Part shown: one piece after another, positions 1 to 11,900 of the stretch
Layout: each line of letters starts with the position of its first letter
How positions within the stretch are numbered: position 1 is the stretch's first letter
DNA from: Rallus limicola
Lineage: Eukaryota; Chordata; Aves; Gruiformes; Rallidae
NCBI GenBank assembly: GCA_022605955.1
Contig: JAKCOZ010000003.1
Location: 57,846,179 to 57,910,178 of the forward strand
Direction of reading: 5' to 3'
DNA: 64,000 nt
Notes under the pieces: generated by a model
The model's database searches: none
What the model was told of the DNA's origin: nothing
What the model saw: only the letters and a program-made list of their open reading frames with translations
Made by a program: the position numbers and the translations under genes

Positions 1-3000
1 CTAGAAGATAGGAGCCATGTATATTTGCTTCTAGCATAGCCATTTGAAAAATAAACTACAAAACTTGCACAACATTTAACAGTGGCCTAAAGTCTATTCC
101 CTGCTCTTTTCATCTCTGAAGAAAAGGCATTTTCCCTGCTGCAATCACTCAGTTTTGTCAGAAGCACTTAAAGATATCCCAATCATAAATGTTCCCCCAC
201 AGCTATGGGTACTTGGTTGCCTTTTAGCTGGGTTTACTATAGAGGACAAATAACTCCAACAAGTTAATGGAAAAGGCAGCTGGGGTAAGTAATTTTGTCA
301 ATTGCCACACCGAAATTTGTCTGAAATCTTAAAGGTCTACACATGTACAGAGTTTTTAGCACAAGTCAAGCATCATTAGCTCTTTTTCTGTTCGATTAGA
401 CAACCCAGAAGACATCAGAAAGTACCATGTCACAAGTAGTCAATAGGCACACCGTTTGCTATGAATTATCAGATCATCTAATTCCATATCAGTATGCAAT
501 CTGCCAAGAGCAATAAACATATTGACAATTTATACCTGCCACATGGATACCAAATCACATGGAGTATGTCAGCTGTGGCTATAGCAAGTGCAGATTTCTT
601 GCCACAGGGCAGCTGTAGCTGAGTGGCCTAACTCAGAAATGTCGGTACACCGAAATGCCTAGATAGATGAGCTAACAGAGGAAAAGCTTACATGGCTAAG
701 CCAGTGAATGGGTTGAGGCATCCTGACAGGAGGAATGAAACAGCAAGACGTGGTGTACTGACTGTTTAATGGGGTTTGTGAGGGTTTTTTTTTATGAGCG
801 ATCTATGCTTTTAACCTGATTGTTTTCAGGGAGCCCCAAAGCAATTTCTAAGAACTATTCTAATCTATGTTTATTTCAATCAGGTGAAGAGGTGCCCACA
901 GGACCAAATGCACTTCCTTTGTGCTGCTGCTAACATTGACAGCCAATCTGGGCCTTTCAAGATGAGGAGGGAAGAGAGGGGAAAAAGAACAGCTTGCAAA
1001 CCATGTACTGCACAAATAGACAGCTTTACTTGAGCACATTTCAGAGAAGAGGCATGAATATGATTGTATCTGCAAGTGTATCGCCTAACTATACATCATG
1101 ACAAAAATTTGTCCCACCATTAAAGCAGGGGAAATGCTGGTTACTGAAAACATTGGACACTTATCTGTGTTGAAGCCGTTTTGTGCTGCCCAGTTAGTGC
1201 ATGTCAGAAGGATAGAAAATCAATTTATATCGTATGCCTAAAATGAAAGCAAAACTCTGCAATTAACTTATATGCCTATTGACTATATAATGAAAAGTGC
1301 AATTAGATATATTGCTTGCAAATCTTACTACAGTCAATGCAAACACACAGAGTCACTGGGAGCATGTGGGTATATTTGAGTGTACACCCTAGCTGGAAAA
1401 CAGCATAGTAGAGGTAATCAAGTTAGTATTAAATATAGTTACACCGGTTCAGTTAGACTGCACAAATCATTTCTAGTATGCAAATAACAATTCCTGAAGT
1501 GAATGAGATCGTTAAAGCCAATATACTTTTAAAATCTATTTGCTGAAAGCATGGGACTGAAGGCTTTACTTAGAAATGAAAAAATCTAACAAATTGGCAA
1601 CAAAATGTAAGATAGGAAGGAAATAAAAATAAATTCAGAACAGCAGGCATGAATGCCACAGATAAGAAACAATAAAAGCTAGAAATTAATCCCTGACAAG
1701 TAAAAATTTACAGCACTGCAAAACACAAGTGACGACCCTCAGACTATTTTTACTTAGCAGAATATTCAAAAGCCTCTCCTGCAAGCAATTATCATTTTCA
1801 AAATTAATCACATCCATTTGAGTGTGTGTTGATTTCATAAGTGTACTCATACTTACTCACTTGTCTCTATGAATTTTTTCTTCTATTATTATAGTAGGGT
1901 TTAGAAGCTGTAAAAACAGGCTCCCCTTTTTGCTTCACTTTCATATGTATGTATATACATGTTTTCACACCCAAAGGCATTATTGTGCCAGAGAAGTAAC
2001 TTCCAGAATTTGAAGCACAGGAATGAACACACAAAGATAAATATTGAAAAGAAATTAAAAAGCTAAGTTTCTCAGGCCCACTTTTTTTTTTTTCCAGCTG
2101 TACAACATAGAGTTCTTTATATCCACTTTTTCTTTTTAACTGTGTTCATTAATACATTTCTGCTTATATTATATATATACCATAATACACACAGGAAGTG
2201 CAAAGGTATACAGCTTCTTACTAGCCAGACTTCTGTGTATTTAAATGCATGCTGTTAACATGTCTTTAAATGCAGTCAAAAGTAATTCATAACAATCATT
2301 TGACAAGACAGTAACAGAGGATAAGGAAATTACCGTGGACATCATTAGAACTTTGTTTGCAGAACCAGTCAGGTTTACTCCTACCTGCTCTGAGAGTACC
2401 ATCATACTGATAAAGAATCAAGGCCATTTTAGATCTCAAATTTCAGAGCAATTAAAGCTGAATAAAAATCTTCCCAGAGCTACATCTCCTGTTCACAGTG
2501 CTTCTTACTTCTTTACTGTAAAATGAATGAGGAAAAGATTCATGCAGGTACAATACCATAACAGTGTAAGCTCCCCAGAACGTATTAGGTTCTTTATAAG
2601 GCAGAAGCTTTTAAAAGAGAGAAATATGGACTAGAACACTGACTTGTCTGCCCCATCTGGTCCCATTTTTATTGTCTATACAAATTACATTTATGGGGCA
2701 GATTAGCAGCTTGTGGTAAAATTTAACAGGGGAAGAAAAGGCTTTTGCCTGCAGAATAGTATTTACAATAAGAAATTTAAATATTAAAACATAACTTATA
2801 AAGAAAAATATAATAAAACATAATATAAATAAAAATAATGTATTACCCTGTCTAGAAAATAAGTTGAGCACACTGGCTGAGCCCAGTACCTTCCTAAAGG
2901 GGCACTTCTTCTGGGAGGCAGAACACAGCCTGTCTCTAGCCTGGAAGGGAACTCAGGCAAAGCAGGTAATTAACACCAGGATTATTCCTAAGAAGCTTAG

Positions 3001-5334
3001 TCAGGGATGAGCACCACAAAGGAGCCAGTGGTCTAGTAGAAGGGTGGGATCTTTCTGACCCACCTCTCAAGGCTCTCCTCATCACGCAGCAAGTGTGGGA
3101 AATGTCAACCATCTGGAGTTGTTCCTCTCCTGCTTCCTTGGTAAAGCAGCACCACATCTTGCACAGGCTCCAAAAGCAGCAAAAAATCTCCTAATTCACT
3201 TGGCCATGCCAGAGAAGCCCTTCAACTCCCTTGGAGTCTGCCAGAACCAGATGGAAGTGAGACAGCTAAGAGGGAGGAACAGGCAAAGCAAAGCCTTGCA
3301 AAGCACAAGCAAAGCAAAAAGAAAAAGAAACCTGGGAAGTCTTCAAAGCTTCAATTTAAGGTTCAGTTTCTCCCTAGAGGAAGAAAAAAAAGGTGGAAGA
3401 AGCCAGCATATGCTCTTTCTGCACTCCCATGGCACCTGCAAGGAGATGCAGCCAGCAAGTATGAGACCATTCCCCAGCTCTCCTCAGTCTTTCTTGCACC
3501 CCAGGAGATCCTTTTGACTAACCAATCCTTTCCTCTTCGTGAGCAGGGAATAACAGAGCTCTTCTTTTCACTTGCATGCATATCCCCTATTAGTCATTCA
3601 AGGTATGATTTTAATTTCTGCACAATTCTGTCCCCTACATAAAGAAATAACAGGCACACAGCACAAACTACCTCCTTTATCCCCAGACCCACCAGGGCAC
3701 AGATACACTGTAGTTTCTACAAGCCCAGGCATACTTCACTGGCAGATAAGCAGATCTAAAATGTGAGCATCTTGTTACAAAATTGGGGGGAACTCTGAAA
3801 AGTTCATATTGCTTGGTGTGATTCTGAACATCTGCCCTCATGATTTTGTGGTTTAGAGAATTGCTTTTACATAAATTAGCATTTGCCAAAGATCGTAAGA
3901 ATGTACAGATTGTCCACACTTCAGCCAGCACATGATACATCAATTCAAAGACCTACTGTTCTCTGCAGCTTAAGATCTACAAAGTAACAGAAAAGTCATT
4001 TTGATGTAACTTATGCATAGGTAGATGCAAAATAAATACAGGGAAAAAAAATTATTAATTTCTCTAGAATATGGATAAGTATTTCACTTTGTTCGGAGCA
4101 CAGGCATTTAGACTCAAGAGGGAGCTAGGTAGCTGGTTTTATAAAGACAGCATTTCAATATTCTTACCCATTTTCGTTTGAAAATTAAAGAATTAATTAA
4201 AGCTGCTTATGCTTATAATTGATCTTGTTGACAAGACAACACCTAAAGAGTTTTATTTCCTAGGGTAGAATTGATTACTTCATGCTGACAGCAACATTCA
4301 TTGAGATTTTTCAACTGAAATCTTAAATTCAATTGAACTATCTTTTCCTGTAAATTGTGGAAAAGTGTTGAAGGAATCCTTCATTTTCACCTTACTTTTC
4401 AGATGAGAATTCAAAGGATATGCAACTCTTCTCCCAACTAAAAAAACCAAAAGTAAATACAATGACTAGCAATGTCACTCAGGTATTCTTTGTTTCCATT
4501 AGACAAGTGTAATGGTATGTGATATATTTTTTCATTGTAAACATGTATTTTTAACAGACCAAAGATAACTACTACTATGTTCTTACAGTTCTCTGTGTAG
4601 CTGAGTCTGCTGTGTCTTTACTAAACAGGTTTTTTTACTAGACAGAAAATTCCAACACATGCATTTAAAAAGCTCAGAATAAACCTAAAGAAGCCTCAGC
4701 AGGAGACAGGCACTATCACAACGGCTGCCAGAGCCAGTAAGCTGCAACTACAACAAAATTATGAGAAGCCAGGTCAATGAAGAAGAGAGATTTTAGAGAA
4801 AGATACTTTTATGGAATGTCCTACAGAGTTTCTCTATAACTCTTAATTTAGGGATTGGACATCGTTACTAGCACTGCTGAAGAACAGGAAAAGCATTTAC
4901 TATCATGAAAAAAAAACAACCCTGAGTCAGAGAAGAAAATTAAAATGCTACAAATACTTACTGTGAAAAATACTCTGAGGAAAAAATTAACAAGTTTCTG
5001 TGCTGGCTGGCAGGGATGCACCTGCCAGCTCTATTTCCTGCTGCAAACAGCAAGTGAACTGAGCCCAGCTCTACAAGGCAGCACATGGGCAGCCTTCTAT
5101 TTATTACTTCTCCAATACAAAATTTGACTTCTTAAAAACAATTCTTAACATTCAGTTAGGACTGCAAAATTATGATGACATTTCTCAGGAGCAATCCAAT
5201 TCCAGTCAAACTTGTGCTTTCTGGTACACTTGAAAGTGCCCCTTGGGCAGGGTCCAACATTAGGCAAGGTGAGGGATTCATTCTTGACTGAGGCTATTTG
5301 TGTGAGACCCTTTGAATCAGTGGTAACACACTCT
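1..5334. other. Unique-looking AT-rich DNA, no recognised gene
   Basis: No repeat family or coding gene was recognised here. It contains a T-run near 2083, a short TA-rich patch near 2163-2180, and a purine-rich patch around 3300-3400 that produces a lysine/serine-rich 140-codon frame with no known domain. Two tiny exon-like blocks with good splice flanks occur, at 243-284 (+, 42 nt, GTAAGT donor) and about 1863-1909 (-, GTGAGT donor). Blocks this short are expected by chance. Confidence 0.5.
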
Positions 5335-5566
5335 TGCAGTTTTGCATGGCTAGGTTCTGCCAGAGGAGTTGGGGCTGCCGGGGCAGCTTCCACAAGAAGC
5401 AGCCAGAAGCTCTCTGCAGGCCCCACAGAGCAAACACCTCAAGGCTGAACCTGCTGCTGACCCAGGCTGAGCCCATCAGTGAGGGTCACAGTGCCTCTGG
5501 GAGTCACATTTAGGAGAAAAAACCACAAGCAGACACTTTTTGTCCCCAGAGAAGGGAGTGAGGTGA

Positions 5567-5574
5567 TATAAAAA
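5567..5574 (+). promoter_or_regulatory. TATA box of the solo LTR
   Basis: TATAAAAA lies about 230 bp into the LTR and about 275 bp before its AATAAA, the usual U3-to-R arrangement. Whether it still drives transcription cannot be told from sequence. Confidence 0.5.
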
Positions 5575-5849
5575 CTGTGCAGACAATTTCTTACTGTTGG
5601 TGAAGAGGGATAAGAGTCGCTGCAGGCTCCAGAGGAGAAATTCCCCTGAAGCCCATAGAGAAGACCATGGTGAAGTAGGTTGTCCCACTGCAGCTCATGG
5701 AGAGGCCCCATGCAGGAGCAGGTGGAGACATATGGAAGACACTGTGAACCATGTTTGAGACCAGGAAGAAGGGAGGGGTGGGGGAGATGTTTTAAGATTT
5801 TATTTCTCATTATCCTTACTCTGGTTTCACCAAGTGTGTAGTGTAGAGT

Positions 5850-5855
5850 AATAAA
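5850..5855 (+). terminator. LTR polyadenylation signal
   Basis: AATAAA followed by a T-run at about 5863-5870, positioned in the R/U5 part of the solo LTR. Confidence 0.5.
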
Positions 5856-5995
5856 TTAGATGTTTTTTTTAATTCCATGTGGAGTCTGTTTTGCCCCGAT
5901 ATATATTTTCTCCCCTGTCCAGCTGAAAAGGGGAGTGATAGAGTGACTTTGGTGGGCATCTCACCTCCAGCCAGGGCCAAACCCTCAGATACACA

Positions 5996-8900
5996 AATGT
6001 CCAACTTACATTGGGACTACCCCAAACATTTTGGCAGAAGAGTGAACCCACAGGATGACCCCATCATTTCTGCCTGGCTAAGTTCTCCTGATACTGAGAC
6101 TTTCCCCACAGCCAAGAAGGGAATGTATCACACTTGCCCCTCCAGCCTGCCCACTGTTTGTTCCTGTGCTGTGACTATTTATCTCTCCCATTTAATTCAT
6201 ACTAGGTGAAAGAAAAAACAAAACCTATTCACAAAGTATGGCTTGCCTTTACCTGTGTTCTGAAAAGCAAAGACAAACATCTGCAGAGGATTGCCTGGAT
6301 GAAGGTGCCTCCCCCTTCTTCCCAGCTAATCAGCAGCAGAGTTGGGACAAAGAAGGAGGGAGGGAGAAGCCTCTTGGCCATCTGGCTCTACCCTTTTGGC
6401 CGTTGCATCCCCCTCTTTGTCACTGAACTGTAAAATGGGAAACTCACACAAGATTTGTTCCTTTCACAAATAAGGAGGGAGCTGGAACTGATTTATTTAT
6501 GTAACTTTTACAGTAAAGGCTTTGCTCTCTGAAGTCACAAGGAATGCTAGTATGAACCAGACAAATTGGTGAAACTTCATGTCTGGACTGAGTCTACAAA
6601 ATCAAACACATAAGTCCAAGCCTTATCACCCCCACCCCTAAATTCAAAGCATGTGACACACAACCACTACACCAAAGTCCACGGAAGTTATGTTTAGTTA
6701 ATTGTATTAGAGTTTATTTACATATACTCATTTAAAGCAGCAGGGAAGAGTCTTAGCTAGCAAAAATGGGCATTGCTCTATTTCTAAATAATGTTTATGC
6801 CAAGTATGTAAAGAACACAATATTTAACTAAGTCAAGGGTTAAACTTTACTATCATCTAGAAAGATATCCAAGTTCATTCTGCTGTACATGAATCCTACG
6901 GCAGCTCAATCTGCCTGTTAACAGTCAGTATTACTGTAACTCCAAAAAAAGTTCTTAAATAATTGTGTTTGACATGAATGCATTGAATCAACCATTATAA
7001 GATCAGTGTCTTCCTGCATCTTGGCAGATGTTGATCAGGCATTTGCCAACATACAGCAGTATGTCAAAAATTCAGCTAGTCAGCACCAAAACCATAAACT
7101 TCTTGGCAGCAATGAAAGTAACACCTAGAAAGTTCAGATGAATGTGTTTTAAAGTATCCAATAAAATGCAGCAAGAAAAGAATAAACAGCAGAGATTCAT
7201 GTATTATATCTCCCTGTTTGATGCCTGATGTTCAGCCATATACACCACTGAAGTGTAAGTTACAAAAATACTACAGATGTGACCCAAGCAGGGGAGTGCC
7301 TGTCCTCAGAGTCTCCAGGTGAGGAGGTGCTGCCTGAGAAGAAGGTCCTGAGCATGAGAAGAAAACCTTAGGCACTGCAACTTGAGTGCCAGCCTGCCTG
7401 GGAGAGGATAGGAAAAGCCCCCCAGAAGTGCTAACAGAACCCACTCACCAGGGCTTTCTGTATCATAATTCTCTCATTGGTTCTAGTGGGTGGAAGGAGG
7501 TAAAAAAGCTGGAGAATATGTCCCTTCCACATCAGCGGGATAATAGGCTGCACAGGGAAGCCAAGAAGCAACCACCCTGCTCACTCAGGAGAAGTGCAAC
7601 AAAAGGGCAGCAGGGAACAAGCCACCAGGAGGAGATGCCATGCCATGTGCTAGCTGACCTTGTAAGTCTATTCAGCCATCCAAATTCAAGCAAATTGAAA
7701 CTTGGCAGAATAAAAGTTTCCCTTTTGGCATCCAAACAAAATACTTTTTACCTCACTGTTCTTAAATTGTGAGTGGAAAAAGACACATGTGCACTGACTA
7801 AGCTAAGCAGAAGCACACCAGAACTTCAAACCCCACTTTTTAAACGATGAAGTAATAATTTAATTTTGTTTAAAAGTAGCCACTTATTAAATCTAGGAAA
7901 AAGAGGTCAGTTAGAACTAAGCAACAGAACTATCTGCTGATTTTAGAAAAATATAGTCTCAAACATCATGGTGTAATCACAATTGAAGTTGCTATTGCTG
8001 ATAATTAGTAGATGGCCTGGGCTCAGTTCAGTGTCTGCCTGGTCTCAGCTGAAGTCAGGCATATGTCCTGCAACCATTCAGATACATTCCAAGACAAGAA
8101 GGTTCTTAGAAGTCTGTAAGCATATTATATATTCTATATACTTACCTTTAGGCTTAAGTTAATTTGAAATTGGTTTAAATTGAAACTTAACAAGTGTAAA
8201 ATGTGTCTGACTGAAGATGTCACAGGGAACCCAACCCATTCAAAAGAAGTTCAATTATCTGAACTTTACTGAAGAGAGAAGAAACGTTTTCCCACATTGC
8301 AGCCTTAGAGGTATGATATACCAATCCCTACATGGAAGCACCAGAAAGAATCACCTTCAGAAAAAGAACCGTGCTACCTAGTGAACAAAATATTTATGCA
8401 AACATTTCCATAGTCTTGCTTATTTTGAGCAAGTTTGTCAATTAGCAATTCTGCTTCAATACCCACCTTGTACCTGTGGAAGCTGATGCACACACAAGAA
8501 CACAGATGTGGCTTCCTCTACACTCCCTCCCTGAAACAACTGAGCAGCTTTCTAAAAGGAACACAAGCAGAAAATCTGGCTACATGCATGACTGACCTGA
8601 GGGAGATTAGGAAAGAGTCCATAGAAGGCAGCACCTCCAGTCTTAGCCCAACAGGTCCTTTCCAGTTTTCACTTCCTAGAACAGGGCCTTCAAACACCTA
8701 CCTGGATACTCCAGCTTCAGGAGAACAGTAACAGCTGCTTGGCACAAAACTCACAGAGCAAACACAAATTACATCCTTAGCTTTCCAAGAGAACTCAAAA
8801 ATCAGTAGCCTGCCATCAAAGCCACTAGAGCACCATTTCCTCAGCAGGCACTTCCCAATTAATCAGCCATAGGTTTCATATCAGTCCCCAAATTTATAAC

Positions 8901-11900
8901 CTCCTCCTTGAGCTCTGAGTGATTCTAATCTCTTCAGCTGATCTGCTCAGCTGTCAGAAGGCAACTTCAAGAGACCCACTGGTCTGCTGTCCCCAGCAGA
9001 CCCTTCAATTCAGTAATCACTGTGTGTTCGCTGAATCTTTCAGCTGAGCTGTCCTGTCCTGCAGAAATACAGGATTCAGATTCCACTTCTGTTCTCCAGG
9101 GGCTCCAGTATCCTTGCAGCACAAATTTTAACCTGAACAGACAAGACTCAAAAGCCAGGAGCAGGGCTAGCAAGAATGGGGAAAAAAACATGGAAACGAC
9201 TGAGGGAAATTGGGTGACTTGGCCCAATTTGCTGAGAAACAGAAGGCCTAAATGCAGCTGAGTATGCAGACTAGTATTGGAAACCAGCTGGGGAAAGATT
9301 TGATCCTAGTACCATTACTTACCAGGCAACTCAAAATATACTACTAAAATTCTTGTATACTCTAGCAGAACTCTTTCACTTCAATATCTATAGCAAAAAA
9401 GCTAAAGAGGGAGAAAATCATAAGTGATCCCCACCGATATTTAAATCACAGTTTATATTTGCAGACAGCGTACTTTCCAAATTCTAGCTATGCAATCAGA
9501 CATGAGGCTATGGGGGATGGAGATCATATTCTTTGAAATCATCCCTCATATATACTTGAGGTGGTTTATGTGAATGCTGTGTGCTCAAGTCACATATTTA
9601 CTTAGAACTATGCACCTTCCAGAAGAGCATAATTAAGTAATAGAAATTCAATTCAGGTAGATGTTTCGGTTTCCAGTAGCATCCCCTGAAAAAGAATGCT
9701 TGTCTGTAGACAACAAATTGAATTAGGACATTTACTGGAAGTGGTAGATGACCTGCCCCATTAAACCAGTTGACATTTTACTGTAATCTCTGATTAAAGG
9801 GTCTATTCATGGAATTTCCCTTTCAAGTTTTTCTCACTTACTCCCCTATGTTATATATGTTCTCCTTACAGGATTTTTTGTATAAAGCACAGACAGATGG
9901 CATTTGCCATCATTTAGTTTTAATATGGTCTCTTCAGTCAAACCTTATCTTAAGATGCATTTTTCTCACATAGAAATACTAGATTCTGTATCTGAGAATC
10001 ACCTAATAGTCCATTTGTGAGCAGCACTCTCAAGTGGGACTTCCAAGATTTGGTCTCTTCTTCATTACCTTCTCTATCAATATTCTGTGACATAATTAAC
10101 CATCATTTTAAATTGACAAGTGCTCTGTGCTGCTGAATTCCAACATGTTTTGATTTGGTATAGTGTAATAGACATTTTTAATACTTCTTTCCTCTAGCAC
10201 AGTAGATATGAACAGCAATTCACTTGAACTAAGACTGCAAAACAGGGCTAAATAATAGGATATAGACTGTCTTTAGACTTCATGTTGACCTACAATATAT
10301 AACTTTTGATTTACATAACTCCATTATGTGTTTGGATCTTTCTCTGTCAGAACTGCACGTGGCTAGTACGACTGTATCACCCAGATACCTATAAAACACA
10401 TACAGAGAAACAAAGGCATAAGACCGGGGTTTCCACAGTACCAATTGTGTACAGTATTTCTTCTTTCCCTTTTGCTGTTGTTAGAAAATATACTGCATGA
10501 CAAAAATCAGAGTCCCTATAAAAAAGGCAGAGCAGAAAAATCCTTCAGGAAACAAATTACATGAACTCCCCCTTTATCCTGGAGGGATGGCAGAATAGAC
10601 CAGTGTGATTTACTCTTTTTATTTATTTTTAAAAAAAACTGGTGGCATCAGTCTTTGCATAGCAAATCTGTCTGTCCTTTATTTGTTGGGTTGTTTTGTT
10701 TTGCTTTTTAACTGTAGTCTCTTTCTTCAAAGCAATAAAAAGTGAGTTAACCTTGTGACATTTCTTGAAATGTCATGGATTGTTCTAGTGAATTTGACGT
10801 GTCATTTGACTTCAGGGACTAGACCCCTTGTACTGGTTGAAGGACATATAAAAAAAAACCATCAAAAAACCAAAGCCACAACACAACCAAGAAATCCATG
10901 TTCTGATTTTATCCTAGTCAGTGTTCTGATAGAAACAAACATAGTGAAGTTTTATCAGTGAATTAAAACTGTTTCCTACATCAGAGCTCAGCATATCTGA
11001 CACATCCTAACACCTGACAAATCCTATGCCTACTTCTTTGGACACTTAGATTTTTACCTTCTTTTTCCTTGGCTATATAAAAAAAAATGCCTACAATTTT
11101 TTTAGCCAAAAAATCTTACAGATATATTCCTTAGGCCACTTAGTTTTATCTTTCCTTTTGTTATCCTGATTGCCACAAATGCAGTTCCTCCCTGGGAGAG
11201 TGGTTTGGGAGGTCCAAGTTCATTTTGCTCTCACAATACCCTGTAGGGAGCAGGGGCCCCACTGACTCAGAAACCCGTAAGTGGTATCTTGGAGGAGACC
11301 CAGTATGAGGATTGACATACTTCTCTGCTTGTTCAGAGAAAAGTTGGGAGTGCTGTCAAAGGTTATTCAAGGATCTCCACATCTCTGGATTGGCCTACAA
11401 TACTTTGAAAGGATATTATGATACTGTGTACCTTCACCATGCATCCTCCCTACCTAAAATCTCTGCAAACTTGCATCCATCCTGCATGGGGTTTAACGTA
11501 ACATTTTAGTGATACACTCTTAAAAACACTTCTTTGAGAGACCTGACCTGTCTTGCTGATCCCTGATGATCTCTCCAGCAAATGATTTAAGCAAATCCTT
11601 AAATATATTTATGAATTTTAAGTTTATTCACATGCCTTAGATTAAGTTAAGAGCTTAAAAATTCACCACAATCAAGGTGCCTTAAGCTTGGGGTTTTGAG
11701 GTTTTCTTTGCAAAGTAATTCTCAAATTGGGCATTTTTGTCCCATCAGTCTGCATTGTTTTGATACTGGAAATGTGAAAACATTTGGGTTTGCATTTCTA
11801 ATTGTTGCAAAAATTTGGCACAAACTGCACTCAGACAATCTGATACAATTGTTATTCATTATTTTAGGAATCCTGAATGCTGATGTAATGTAGGAATGTT

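Larger units (their letters stand above)
5335..5995 (+). mobile_element. Solo LTR of an endogenous retrovirus (avian ERVL-like type)
   Basis: This roughly 660-bp segment has the architecture of a retroviral LTR on the plus strand. Its first 150 bp align with the LTR fragment at 18043-18189 (shared blocks such as TGG-AAGG-TCTG-AGAGG, AGCAG-GAAGCT and GCTGACC), which is direct in-window support that it is a repeat. A TATA box (TATAAAAA) lies at 5567-5574 and a polyadenylation signal AATAAA at 5850-5855. The 3' part, with TTTTCTCCCCTGTCCAGCTG near 5907 and GGGGAGTGATAGAG just after, matches the U5 end of an LTR family I know from bird genomes. No primer-binding site, gag or pol follows, so it is a solo LTR. 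Exact termini and target duplication are not resolved, and I do not assert a family name. Confidence 0.8.

Noticed and set aside
3095..3517. 140-codon Lys/Ser/Arg-rich frame, plus strand
   Set aside because: Explained by a purine-rich low-complexity stretch; no domain.
6400..6450. CTGTAAAATGGGAA as a second MIR copy
   Set aside because: Only the short core matches; flanking blocks of MIR are absent.
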